From Ceratobasidium sp. AG-K (lineage: Eukaryota > Basidiomycota > Agaricomycetes > Cantharellales > Ceratobasidiaceae), in the NCBI GenBank assembly GCA_037039685.1, contig JAWNGF010000001.1, positions 3,596,001-3,660,000 on the forward strand: a stretch of DNA of 64,000 nt. Reading direction: 5' to 3'. The position numbers and the translations under genes were made by a program. Of this stretch, positions 36,949 to 48,962 are shown piece after piece. The notes beneath the pieces are model-generated. The model saw only the letters and a program-made list of their open reading frames with translations, had not been told where the DNA came from and ran no database searches. Numbering within the stretch: the first letter of the stretch is position 1; each line of letters starts with the position of its first letter.

Positions 36949-37348
36949 AAGTGCGCTTTTGGATGATACATTGCTTTATTTCTTTCGTTTGGTTCTGATG
37001 TAGCAATTCGCGTTTTGGTCTTCCCGTCTGCTCTGTATATTCGCGCTCACTCCTAACAGGCTATCTATAGATACACGTACGTAACTGTGAAATCCATTTT
37101 CACACTAGTAGACTCACTGTATAACGTCCTCTCACGGCGATATGTAATTAATAACGACAGTTTACTCATGGACACCATATGATATGCGCTTCTTCAATGC
37201 AATTATGTTGTCCGGATCGTTACATGTTGTGAAATATAAGTCAAGGTATGCATAGGTAGTACACAAATGTAAAACAATAAACACCATATCGAAAGATTGT
37301 CAACATTAGGTCAAGAGAAAAAAGTAGATAAAAACGGAATAAAAGAGC
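36949..37348. other. 3' flanks between the convergent DUF6699 genes
   Basis: AT-rich, with poly(A)-signal-like stretches on both strands. No gene seen. Confidence 0.5.
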
Positions 37349-39859
37349 CTAGTGGCGAACAAGGACTAGAGCCTGCTTGTCCCCTTCGCGGTGGTTCTCA
37401 GTGAGGTACATGGTCAACAAAATATCTGACGTTGGAGCACCACGCTTATCCCTCGCCTCGCCGATCGACACTCCACGCAAAACTGTATGCCGTCCGAGCC
37501 AATCAGCTCGCACCAACCAACTTCCCGCGTCGAACGGCGAATCAGCCGTTTTGGGCTTGCCCTTGCCCGGCCGATTCGCGTGGTATCCGGCGGCAAGTCG
37601 ATCCTTGTCCACCTGCCGAAGCTGGTCAAATTCGCCACGCCAAACCAGCTGCCGCGCACTCGTGTGGATTGCCGAGAGCACGTCGCCACAGGTAACGCCG
37701 GCCGGATTACGTGCGCTAATCACCCAGGGAAAGTATGGCGAGATGATCCGGAGCGAGGGAACGAGCGGCACGACCGCGGGTTCGTTGTGGCCTTTCCAAA
37801 GCGTGGTCTTGCGCCCCGGAACGACGGACCAAACGGCGGTGGGCGGGTGGCGAATATCCCAGTGGACAGTTGCAAGTCCAGGGTTAAGGGAAGGCTTGAG
37901 ATGTGAAGCTTGAATTTCGGCCGGGGTCATGACAGGTAGGAAATGACGCGCAGTTGCTGTCGTCCAGCGCATATGCTGTGATTATTGGGTATTGGAATAA
38001 GTGATCAAATCTCAGCGGAAAAATTAAGGTTCACTAACCATGTCATCTAGGAGTGAAAACGTGCCCAGGTCAAATGAATGGCGGGCTCTGTGGAGATTCT
38101 CCCGGGCAGGTGGGTTGACGACAAAAGAGCTGCAAGAGAGGTCAGGGAAATGGAGCGCATATAGTTACTATTCAACTGACTCTGCTCGACGCCTTTGCTC
38201 AGCTTCTGATTCAACATCCTTGCGTATAGACTCCTTGCTCAGCTTCCTCGAGTGCTTGGGCTTCTGGGGAGGCTTCTCATCGTCGAGCTTGCGTGGTTCA
38301 TGCTTGGGAGTAGACAGACCGAACAGACGACGGACGGACATCATGGAATGAGAGGTTTCGTCCTTAGAGAAGATGTCATCAATGGTGGGGAACGCGAAAA
38401 GATTTGAGCGAGTGGACCTAGATGTTGCGTTAGATGCAGTTAATATACACCTACATTGAGACTTACTTGGGAGTCTGGGGCTCCATCTCCTTGGCCGTAG
38501 CCATGGGAGGAGTCGGTAAAGGGGAGGTCTTCTTCTCGGAAGGCGAGGACTTGGAAGACCTATGCGTCGACGTCGTCAACTGGGAGAGAGGCCGGGCAGA
38601 TGGGTGCTGTTGGCTCGTAAAGGTTACCGGCGGTGCAGCCGAGTGCGACGACCCTCGCAAATGGGGTTGTTCGCGTGCATGAGGTGGGAGCTGGGTGGCG
38701 TCGTGATGGTAGGGCGTAGCATGAGAATGGCTTGCAGAACGACTGTGTGAGTGGCCATTGGAGGGCTGGGAGACACTATGGGAGCTGCGGGAATGACTAT
38801 TGGTATGAGGGGCAGAGGGCGTTGCCAAATGGGTTGAATGCCTGCTGGAGCGACGCGTCGAGTGTTCACTCGAATCGTCGGCATGGTGCGGGAGCCAGAG
38901 TGCATGTGATGGGGATTTGACCGCAGCCTCGAGGCCGTCTGGCAGCGAAATTCTCCTCCGGCGATGTTCATGAGAAATCGGGGTGGGGGCGTGGAGTGAT
39001 TGTTCAGGTGCTCTGGGAGATGGAGTGGGCCGTCCGACGTTTGGGGTTGAGAGGGTGGGTTTGAGAGCTGGGCGCCTGTGCGATGACGATGACGACGATG
39101 AAGGATGGAATGTGTCTGGCAGGTGTCGTGATGTGGACGAGTCCTTATCGCTGGAACGGCTCGGGTTCTTCTCGTGTTCACGCAAACTCTCCCTAAAGGC
39201 TGTTCGTGTATCCTCGAGTATACTTGGCAAGGAGGATCGTCGATGGCGGAGCTGGCGCAATGCAAGCGCGTCTAGGAAACGAGGATAAGATACGCCCGTT
39301 AGTACGCGATACGGAATTAGTCAGAGCGATAGGGGTAGATGGGGTGATGTGCAATGATATGTGCCCAAAACGGCCCAACTTGTCAAACCAGCTCAACACG
39401 CGGCCGGGCGAAAGGTAATAGTGATGTTCACTCCCAATCACGGATCATGCGGAAACCCCAGTACCGCGAGGAGAGTGGAAAGGAGGGTAGACAGCCCAGT
39501 ATGACGCATTACTTACCTGTGCCGTCACTCACGACGTACGCGACTGGGTCAGTCCATCTTACGTGGCGCCTGGATCGCGACTTGGAGCGGCGCCTCGATT
39601 GATCGCGGCGCTTGTGGGTACTCGTATGGCGCTCGCGACTGTACTTGCTCGAAGGGGTCACGACGTGGAGTGCTTCATCCGCATGGCGGGGGTCACGAGA
39701 TCGAGAACGGCTGCGGTTTCTACGAGGTTCTGTTGGAGTTGTGGTTGGCAATGTGATAGGTATACACAAACGAAAGATATGGGACTCACCTTCGTAACCA
39801 GGCAATTCATGTTCCAATGGAAAGACGCTCGGAGCTTTCAGGATGCCGCGGGGGGACAT
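37349..39859 (-). CDS. DUF6699 domain protein (copy B)
   Basis: About 650-690 aa. The chosen start gives MSPRGILKAPSVFPLEHELP, an opening common in such basidiomycete proteins. An Arg/Ser-rich region then leads to RRHVRWTDPVAYVVSDGTG. A 245-nt intron (39272-39516) follows, then a long Ser/His/Pro-rich disordered exon starting ALRQLRHRRSSLPSILEDTR. Later exons give FAFPTIDDIFSKDETSHSMM, then VRRLFGLSTPKHEPRKLDDE and ARENLHRARHSFDLGTFSLL. The DUF6699 domain ends the protein: LKPSLNPGLATVHWDIRHPP, then LVPSLRIISPYFPWVISARN, then VTCGDVLSAIHTSARQLVWR, then WLVRADWLGRHTVLRGVSIG. It shares the domain but little else with copy A, so the duplication is old or the two are independent. A start at an upstream ATG (to 39940) is possible. 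Confidence 0.8.
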
Positions 39860-41026
39860 GGTAGTTGAGACTGCGGCACCAAAAAACATGTCAGTACGTT
39901 GGTCTATTAGAGCCATTGGAGCACAATGCGCTTGGGCCATTGAACCACTTACACGAACGATGGGGCGTTGGGCTTGCCTTAGCGTTTCACGTACAAACTA
40001 GGTCAAAGCGTTCGAACCACGCGTCAAAGCCCGAAACAAGCTATGAGCTGGCTAGGTCGTAGTACGAAGAGGTTGGAGGAAAGATAGAGCAGAGCGCAAG
40101 ACAGCCGTAAGATAAGTGAACCGACAAGCGTGCTAAAAGCAGGTGACGTGAATTAAGTTACCGGATGCGCTAATAGTAGCAAGGTCGTGTGGAGTGGAGC
40201 AATAGGCAAACGCTGGGTTCTACACAGCGTGGCTCGATCGCCGCGAGGACGGGTTTGTGAGGGGCGGCGCAAATCCGATTGAGAAGGCTTGTCAAGTGCT
40301 CAAGGCAGAATGACTCGACTCGATATGGGGGGAGGTTGCACGCAGGGTCGGCAAAATTTGCTGCCCAAGGGCTAGGAAATACCCGTAGGAGCCCCGGAAG
40401 ACGTCATGACGATAATGTTCGTAAGAAAACACAATAACGTAGACTGAAACATCATTAGGTGGGGGCGGTGGAAAACCTAAGGGCGCTGACATGAAGCCCG
40501 GCTCCACACAGCATCCTGTGCCGTACATGGCACCTGTCCCTCATTTACCGCGGCCATCAAACCCAGAGAACGTGGACAGGTGATAATCGTTGTAAATGCG
40601 GGCATTGAACGCGCTGCTTCCGTTTCGCTCCGGCGGTGGTGGACCGGCAGCCGAGCATGTTCAACGTCCAACTTGCTGTGCTGCCGACTGGTCATGAGGT
40701 CATTTAGGCTTAGCCGGCTTTACCATAACCAGCTTAAGGATAAATGTTATCGCAACATCTGAACTGCGAGTACAACGGGGATCTAGCTATTATAAGTAGT
40801 GTGATTTCAATGTATACGCTAAAACAGCATGCTGATCGACGACAACAACGAAAAAGAATGATCGGCTCCGGTAGAGTCCGAGAAGAGAAGAACAAGCATA
40901 ATGCGGTAGACTAGCGGTAGGCGATAAATACAAAGCGATGGGAAGCGGGGGCGGACCGGCGCGCCTACATGCTAACGAGCGACATACCAAACGTCCGACC
41001 TGCCTTCGCTCCCAGTCCTCTCGCAA
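39860..41026. other. Intergenic region of about 1.2 kb
   Basis: Promoter of DUF6699 copy B and 3' flank of TAM41. No coding sequence or repeat recognised. Confidence 0.45.
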
Positions 41027-43152
41027 CTACGAGCTCTTTGCGTTCCACCATTTGCCGACCTTCTCGCTCGCGTATCGCAGGCTCTTGAGCGGCCCAGCGG
41101 TCACCAGCCCCTTGGCACTCTGGATGGTAGCCGGCCCCTTGGTGATGGCGGCCATTTCGGCCTGCATTACCTCGGTCAGATCAGGTGCAGCGCCAATCTT
41201 TTGCCAGAACACATTTTCGTCGCGTGTAGGGGACGATGGCGACGAGGGTGCGGCACCGGACGCTGTAAGTGATTGGTAGCGAGTATCGATGCGCGTTCGG
41301 AGGTTCGACGGCAGTTTGCGCAAGAGCAACGCGCGTGCTTGGGGTGAGGCGTCTTGCTATAAGCAGTATGGAAGTCGAGTGGAGCGAATTACAAAGATAG
41401 GGGAAAGGCAACAGGTGGTCAGCAAGGTTGAGGACCAGAGGTAAGACACATATGAAGTAATAACAAGCATCGTGGCCAAGGACCGCTCCAACTTCACCGG
41501 ACAAGACTCAACCGGACCACGCCATCGTCATGATCTCCACGAGAGCCGGCCGACTAATGCACCATTTTGCACACGCTGCTGGTAGAAGATCCATGACCAT
41601 ATGTGTGTGCAATAGAGTGAACCCGATATGGATCTGCTCCAACCAGGCCGCTTTCATGTGTCCACCGAACATGCACGCGACTCTATTCAAAGGCCAGGGA
41701 CCCTTCTCCCCCCACACCAAGCCGCTTCAAATCCCTTTAACGACTGTGGAGCTAGGTATGAGATCTCTTCCTCGAGATCTCAAGACTTCGCGTAGCGCTT
41801 CGCATAGCTCCAACCAGCATATCCCAACGCACCGACAAGAGAGCCATGTGTATAACGAAATCCTGAACTCACCTCAACTTTATCTCCCGCCCAATGGACA
41901 CCAGGAAGCCCAACAACCAAGCGGTGATATAGCTCTCTAAACTGAGCTTGTTGTGCGTTGACAATGTTGCGAACCTTGTGAGGGTTCTCGGCGAATGACA
42001 TGCGAGGGTCGCCTGGAATGAATCGTGAGCTGGGGGTTATAAAGCATCAACTCCCACGTACCCATATAGCTGATCCCAGAAATTCTCTCAAAGAGCTCCC
42101 TTTCGTTGAAGCATTCAGGGAGCGTCAAAAGCGCAGCACGGACAGCCGATGTAAGGTTAACTTGCTGCGTCAATCGCACTCGGGGGTCATCCTAGCATCT
42201 CTTCAGTCACCCAAGTCATGAATATCTAAGCATTCCAGCTGACCTTGATGATTCTGATAGGCTTGTGCATCCTCCCTGCCATGTAAAGTGACTTCCATCC
42301 CAACAAGTCAGCACACAGATTGTCGACAGTTGTAACGCCATATTTGATGGTTACGCCTAACAGTGATATGTCAGCATTTGGCAAGCACAAGCCGAGGCCG
42401 GGATCAATGAAGACGCAAGCATATTGATCCTCTCGGCCGCTCGGTGAGGTGATATCAACCCACCATCTTTGACCTTGACGTATGGATTGAACCACAGCCC
42501 AGGAGCGAGGGCTTGCACACGAGAAATAAAGTCAGACCCAAGCAGGCGTGGTGCGAGCGCATAGTGCTTTGGGTTCTGGTGCAAGTTGATAGAGTGAAAA
42601 TGGTCGGCGTGCGTTACGGCAAAGAGAAAGTCGAGCTGGGGGCGGTCCTAAAAGCGAATAAAATCAGCACTAAATCCGGATAATTGCGTCACACGAGGCG
42701 TCGACGTCAAGCGTCTTCGAAGAAGTCAACGCGGAGTAATGAGACATGCTACTCACGCTGTCCTTGTAACCATCCTGTCCAAACACCCCGCTACCATAGG
42801 CAAACGCGTACCGGATTGGAGCCTGAAAGCCAGCAACGATCTCCTCTAGGAGTGCGCGCGTGCGGTCCGGGACGGCCAATACCTGGTTCCTGCCAAACTG
42901 GGGCGGCAGAGATGGAACACGCATCCCAGGCTCCATCGGTGGGGTTGGTCTAGGTGCGGGCGACAACCGCGAACGCCGTGGAGCGGGTGAACCCGGGGTT
43001 TGAGATGAACTCGGAGGTGCATAGTGTGGCGGAGGCTGCGGCGAGGACGAATGCGACTCAAAGTGTGGCTTTTTCGTTACGGCTGAACAGGATAGCGCAC
43101 GAGTTTGGGCAGCAAAGGTGGTGCGGACGGAACGTGTGGGAGCGGCGAGCAT
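41027..43152 (-). CDS. TAM41: TAM41, mitochondrial phosphatidate cytidylyltransferase
   Basis: Makes CDP-diacylglycerol from phosphatidic acid and CTP on the matrix side of the inner mitochondrial membrane, the first step towards cardiolipin. About 430 aa. The start was set at MLAAPTRSVRTTFAAQTRAL, a typical mitochondrial presequence; an in-frame ATG 18 codons upstream looks less suitable. After a Pro/Ser-rich linker comes the nucleotidyltransferase core: FQAPIRYAFAYGSGVFGQDG, then QLDFLFAVTHADHFHSINLH, then NPKHYALAPRLLGSDFISRV and WFNPYVKVKDG. Further blocks are VTIKYGVTTVDNLCADLLGW, then KSLYMAGRMHKPIRIIK, then NLTSAVRAALLTLPECFNER and IVNAQQAQFRELYHRLV. The C-terminus has LLLRKLPSNLRTRIDTRYQS and ends KVGKWWNAKSS. 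One intron (41357-41872) is 516 nt, about ten times the usual size here. Confidence 0.93.
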
Positions 43153-44696
43153 GGTTAATTTGCAAGAAAAAGGTGAGAAAATCCAAATATCGTTAAGAGC
43201 GTGCACAGCAAGTGATAATATATAGAGATATTAGAATATATGGGTTTCGATGTGTTTAGTTGGATATGCGAGGTAGGTCTAGTTGGGTTGTGAGTAGGTC
43301 CAGAGGTCTAGAGCTGCAGGTTAATATGCCCCACCCTGGTTGGGGAGATGTCACGTGCTTTGATATGAATAATCATCCCGGACCCTCCCCTAAACGTGTT
43401 CACTCTTCTTATGCCACAAAAACACGTGTGGCTGTCATCCAATAGACCTGCATAGCTTTCGGAGCATACACTCGAGCAATAGTCAGAGTGAGCCAAACTT
43501 TTATGGTATACTGGCACAGTGACGGGTGCCCTATTACCCTTCCCACGTTTGCTCACCTACACGCTCTTTCTTGACCGGAAAATGTCAGTGTGTATTATTG
43601 GTAATGACTATATGCACATGATCCCCTCATTGCACCCCACGCTACTTATCGTCACCATTAGGCTTGTTGAATAAGGGGCTGAAACCAATTGGGAGGTCTT
43701 TGCTTTGCACCATGCTCCCACCGTGACTGATACCGATGCTGGGTCATAGGGCGTTCACCAAGTCATATAGCATTCGTGTACGGGATGTTTAGTTGCTTTA
43801 GACGCTATATCTTTGCATGTAGCTTTATAGGATGTATGCAACTCTAAATAGATTAACTTACTCGCAACTCGCACCTTGAATCACAATAGCAAGACTTCTG
43901 CGACTACTGCGACCACTCGTCATATCGTTCATCCCACTAGACGTCTGTTATATTTAGGGGCTAACGGAGATTTTTTGGATTCGATTCGAACATGTGTATC
44001 TGTATAGGGGAGCTGAAAGTACTTTGCATAGCTTTCGGAGCTCAAGCCCTCGATGAACGCATATACTCTGCTTGCCCAAGGGAAAGGGCATCCGAGCATT
44101 GCGCTTTCAGCATAACGTTGACATCCCCAACCATCAGTGAACTCAGATGAGATTCGGTTGCACGATAGCCTAGGCGACCAGCGCACACATGACTTTCACC
44201 GCGAGCCTCGAGGTTGACGTCTGCAACGTTACAATATTGGGTCACATGTTAGCGGTTTGACCTTGCGTTCATGTAGCTCGTTAAAGATGTATTCAAAATA
44301 AAATAAAATAAAATAATATTGGGTCACCTGACCTAACGAAAGACCAACGTGGCGTCCACGACGCCAAGTTGCCAACGCCTCCAGCACCTTCGTTGGTTTG
44401 CATCATGGCTCACTTGACCACATGTGCAAGCATATACGGAAACATCCAAGGCGGATATTAATGGTTGGATAAGGTCGGGCCCATCTAAGGACCTGCTGGC
44501 AGCAAGGACCGTGCGCCAGTCAAGTAGTATGCTGGGCGAACAATCGCTGAACTTGTAACGTTTGTCTTAAACAATTATATTTAGATTCTATGCGTTCCCA
44601 ATACAATTTTTTAGACTACGTTTGACCCGGGATCAGACAGGGTAAGATGGAATAATTAATGAACTAACGGAGGAAATAAACCAGTGCACGACAAGG
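43153..44696. other. Intergenic region of about 1.5 kb
   Basis: No gene recognised. It contains E-box-like TCACGTGC near 43350, ACACGTGT near 43423 and an (AAAAT)4 microsatellite at 44295-44314. Confidence 0.45.
44295..44314. repeat. (AAAAT)4 microsatellite
   Basis: Four perfect AAAAT units, followed by a further AAT. Confidence 0.85.
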
Positions 44697-45708
44697 TTAA
44701 TCTATTTTTCGTGCCCAGCGCCGCGTTCCGGCTGACTGAGGCGCAGGACTCGAGGTTCGTGGAGAGAGGGGTTGAGGAACTTGGATTTCGACCTTTTCCC
44801 GAGCAGACACTGGGGCAGCCAGGATCGGTTTCTCTGGAACATGCGCTTTCTCGACCCCTTGACCTTGGCCCCAAAACAAAAACATTTGAAGAGCCACAAC
44901 TAGGTTAAGGAGAAGAGCGAGAGCGAAACTGCCGGCGACTAGTATATCGTCTACTTCGGTGGCTGTGGTGAATAGGCGAGCGAGACAACCAAGCGTCTGA
45001 GCGCCAACGGCAATGGCGGATAGCTGGCCCGTGCTACGTGCACGCTGGTTCTGCGCAATTTGTGGAAGCTTGGAGAATAGGGAAATAGGCAGAGTGGAGA
45101 ATTGCAACAGTGCCAGGATTTTGGCAGGGGAGAACAAGAGTGCTAGCCCAGCCAAGACCGTAACAGCGGCAAAGGCCGGAAAGTGTGCATGGGGACCGCG
45201 GGCCGAAGAGGCTGAAGTGAGAGTAGGTGTGGGGTATTGCAGGATGAGGTAGGTGATCGCCACATTTTGGATGGTAAGAAAGAAGTTTTCCCCATATGTG
45301 CTGAACGGGAAGCCGTTACGAGCACTGTACGCGAGATTAATGGCGTATCCAAGGGTTTCGAGGACGTATGCGGTCAAACTGAGTCCTCGTGCAGAACGAG
45401 CACGCGTAACTAATGCAAATCAGTCTACGGAAACATCAAGGCAAATAGCTAGTACGTACTTAGGAGTAGCTGTGGCACTTTCATCACGGTTCCGCCCACA
45501 ACAATCCCAATTCCGAGACCTTTCGAGATGGCATATTTAACGCACTCCATGTCATTCAACTCAAGGTTTTCAATCAGCTTCGTATAGCATTTCTGTCTCT
45601 AGCGTTAGCCAGTTTCAATGACGTCTGCAAATGGGCACACACCTCGCCAATAATGGCGACGGCCGGGTCGCGAATAAAAAAAGGAAGGTTTCGAGTAATG
45701 CTCGTCAT
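44697..45708 (-). CDS. MPDU1: MPDU1-like PQ-loop membrane protein
   Basis: ER membrane protein of the Mannose-P-dolichol utilization defect 1 family, needed for use of dolichol-P-mannose and dolichol-P-glucose in N-glycan, GPI and O-mannose pathways. About 290 aa. The N-terminus reads MTSITRNLPFFIRDPAVAII, then YTKLIENLELNDMECVKYAI and SKGLGIGIVVGGTVMKVPQL, holding the first PQ-loop (KVPQL). Next come ARGLSLTAYVLETLGYAINL, then NFFLTIQNVAITYLILQY. The second PQ-loop is LFSKLPQIAQNQRARSTGQL. Several hydrophobic segments span the protein, matching a seven-helix layout. The C-tail is hydrophilic and ends RRWARKID. It sits head to head with eIF3e across 382 bp. In-frame codons exist upstream of the chosen Met but no better ATG. 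Confidence 0.92.
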
Positions 45709-46090
45709 GGCCCGAGCAGCTGCGGTTTGTGGTAGAGGAGGAATTTGGTTAGAGAATAAAATGTCGATTGGGCTGTGGATGGTAAGCGCTGAGACACGTC
45801 CACCAAATCAAAAATGCCAGGTTGCCTGAGCTGATCCCTGAGCCGATGCCTAGGGTCAGTGTGTCAGCAGGCATCTAATCTCTCTTTCCGACGCTGATCA
45901 TCCAAAATTTGGATAAACGAAGAGTTGTGGGTTGGCGTTGGTAAGTCAGGGGAGAATTTCAAGATACATCGTTGATTTTTACGATGTGATTACATGTAGA
46001 TACTCCCTGCAAAGAATTTTCTATTGTCTCGGCCACTCTTAGGCCCGTTAAAGAACCCTCTGTCCACAAAACTATCGCTACTCGCCTATC
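45709..46090. other. Shared promoter of MPDU1 (-) and eIF3e (+)
   Basis: A 382-bp divergent spacer without coding sequence. Its size suggests a bidirectional promoter. Confidence 0.55.
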
Positions 46091-47799
46091 ATGTCGACAG
46101 CATCATACGACCTCACACAGAGGCTTATTCCGTTTCTCGACAGGCACTTGATTCTACCTTTACTTGCCCACCTTTCTGAATCAGAGCTGTTTCCGGCCGA
46201 ACAAATTGCTCGTGCCCAATATGAGCTCGTAAAGGAGACAAACATGCTGGATTATGCCGCTTCGTTGTTTGAGAATGCTTATCCCGATGAGGAGGTACCT
46301 GGGGGTGAGTAGTGCTCGGATTTAATTGGCATTGGGCCTCCAGGGCGTGATCGCATGAGGATGAGAGAGCCCCGAGGCTTGAACGATAGTGGCTACGAGC
46401 TACCGTTTCACTCTCGTATTATTTGGAGGAAATTCTAACCGAGATGCATGTAACGCAGTGTTCGCCGCCAAACGTGAAAAGGCGGTTTCGGAAAGCGAGC
46501 GCCTTCAGCAAGAGGCGCAATTTGTTCTCGATGTCATCGAAAAGCCAGAAGTCGCACAGGCGCTAAGGCAAGACAAGATGCAAAACTTGCAATACCTCAA
46601 GGATAACCACAACGTGGGACTTTAATTCACTCGGGCTTGATCCTTATTGACTTTCTCCTTTTCTAGCTTACCCTTGAGCAAATCACGGCATTGTACAACT
46701 TTGGCCAGTTCCAGTATACGACCGGCAACTATTCGGGTGCATCAGATTACCTTTACCATTTCCGTATCCTTTCCACGAATCCCGATTTACTCCTTTCTGC
46801 ACACTGGGGAAAGCTTGCGAGCGACATCCTCACTGGCGCATGGGATCATGCCTTGGAGGAACTATCTTCCTTGAGAGAAACACTCGACGCAAGGTCTGCT
46901 CCCACATCGACGCCTACTAGCACATCATCTGCTCCCCTAACCGCACGAGCCTGGCTACTTCACTGGTCACTATTTGTATCCATCAACAAGAATGTTCCGT
47001 CGGGGCCGCAAACCTTCCTAGAGATGGCACTTGCCCCTGCGTACCTCAACACCATTCAGGTCGCGTGCCCCTGGCTGCTGCGTTACGTCGCTGCCGCTGC
47101 GGTCCTTCTCGGCCGCCACCGCGATGAAGTCGTTCGGGTTGTACAAATGGAGGCATACCAGTACTCCGACCCTGTAACGCGTTTCCTTACGGCGCTCTAT
47201 GTTGATTTTAACTTTGAGGGTGCGAGGGAAGCCTTGGGTGCGGCTCAAGGGGTTCTCGAGGCAGACTTCTTCCTCGGGGAATACGCCAGCGAGTTTTTGG
47301 ACGCCGCTCGGTGCCTGATCAGTGAGGCTTATTGCAGAGTCCATCACACGATTAACATTGCGTGAGTGATTATTTATTATCCCCGCAGAGTCAATACTGA
47401 GCCGCATATAGCGAGCTTTCCGACCGGCTAAACATGTCCCGTGACGATGGAGAAAAGTGGATTGTCAACTTAATCAGGGACACCAAAATGGGTACTGATG
47501 CAAAGATTGACCTCAAGAAGGTACGCTCTATCAGACACCTCCGCCAAGTCTGAATCGAACTGAACATTGGGGCCCAGAATGAGATTCACATTGCACGTGC
47601 CCACGCTCCGGTGTACCAGACGATCATCGAAAAGACTCGGGGGCTGGCGTTCCGCACTCAGGTCCTGGGTGTCGCTATGAGCAAGCGTGCGGCTGGAGAA
47701 GAGGTCGAGACGAGCAACGCGGGCAAACGTGGTAGCGATAAGCGACGAGTTGGAGGTGGTGCCCGGAGAGAGCGTGAGGAAAAGACCGAGGCGGCATAA
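46091..47799 (+). CDS. eIF3e: Translation initiation factor eIF3 subunit e (INT6)
   Basis: PCI-domain subunit of eIF3, which recruits the 40S ribosome to mRNA. About 460 aa, usual for the family. The N-terminus reads [20 protein letters not shown] and then [10 protein letters not shown], followed by [20 protein letters not shown]. After an intron come [20 protein letters not shown] and [20 protein letters not shown], then [20 protein letters not shown] and [10 protein letters not shown]. The middle has [20 protein letters not shown], then [20 protein letters not shown]. The PCI part has [20 protein letters not shown], then [20 protein letters not shown], then [20 protein letters not shown] and [19 protein letters not shown]. 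The extreme C-terminus is basic. Five or so introns keep frame. Confidence 0.94.
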
Positions 47800-48962
47800 G
47801 TATGTCTTTATTGGATGACCAGAGTGTGCCTGTCGGTCGAGAGCTTGGGATGTACGCATATTTCGTATGAACATAACAGTTAACTGACGACCTTTGTGTG
47901 ATGAATCCCCATGAGTGCGCCTGTACCGACGAGTCGGACGATCTACTTTGGTGGCATTACTGCTCATTGCGCTCCACGTTATAGCTCAAACGCATTGCAG
48001 ACCACCGGCTACTCCTATCCTGTGTGCCTTGTCCGACTCTCCTTTTGCTAGGATTCGATCAGGGCAAGAACTTGGTCCAGATAGGAACATTGCCCTGATC
48101 GCTGTAATTTGCGTTTGTCGCGGTGAGCACTAGAATCCACATTGATTTACTGGTGAACGAGCATAGTTGGTGTGTATGACCTAGATCCCACGTTCTTTCG
48201 ACGATGTTTGGCTGAAGGCTAGGATCCCCGACTGGGTATGCGGGCAGGAATTGCCATGGAACATTCGCGAAATGCCGAACAAAACATGACTACAAAGAAG
48301 TGATGAGCGTCTGTCGATCAATTTCAGCACTCTGGGAAGTGGGTCTGATAAAATAGTTCGAGTAGTGCCAAGCCAACAAAAACCAAGACCTCGAAGAAAC
48401 TGGCCGAATGAATGCCCACGGCAGAATTTGTATTCACTGTGAAACCCACCCGACCATCGCAATCAACTGCTGCATTAGGTCTTGATAAAATCGGCTCAAC
48501 GCTGTGGGTTCGCGAGCAAGGCAAATACATATCCCAGTTCCAGGACCGCCATACTCCCGAGTCGGTCAATCGCTGATCACCGGACCCCTAGCTACGTCCA
48601 ATTCCGCCCGAGGGCGGGAACGGCGCCGAAAAGACCTCACCAACAGACCACAAGGCGTCTAAAGCCCGACAACTGTTGATGGTTGGTGTTTATTTCGGGG
48701 TGTCCTTGGACCGAAAGAGGCAAGCAACACTCCTCTGAAGCTGCAGCGAGCAATCAATCCCCGAAGAGGAACGGCCATGGCTCTGGACTCGGGGTTTCGG
48801 GGTGTCTCTTGGGAGACTCATCCCTGTCCAAAGACCCCTTGTATGCGCGATTATTACCCCTATGAAGGTATATAAGACGACATGCGAGGGGCTCTGTTCA
48901 ACATCGGCCTCGCTCTCAGCTCTCAGCCTCCAGTAGTCCCTTGCCTACTCGTTCCAGTCGTC
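47800..48962. other. Intergenic region of about 1.2 kb
   Basis: 3' flank of eIF3e and promoter of the secreted protein gene, with a TATA box at 48869-48876. No other feature recognised. Confidence 0.5.
48869..48876 (+). promoter_or_regulatory. TATA box of the small secreted protein gene
   Basis: TATATAAG lies 94 bp before the ATG, and the leader after it is pyrimidine-rich. A strong TATA box suits a highly or inducibly expressed secreted protein. Confidence 0.6.

Noticed and set aside
40005..40030. GGTTCGAAC-like tRNA T-loop on the minus strand
   Set aside because: No matching stems around it.
43450..44041. Identical 16-bp words (GCATAGCTTTCGGAGC) at 43450 and 44026
   Set aside because: The flanks do not match, and one such pair is near the chance expectation for 64 kb.
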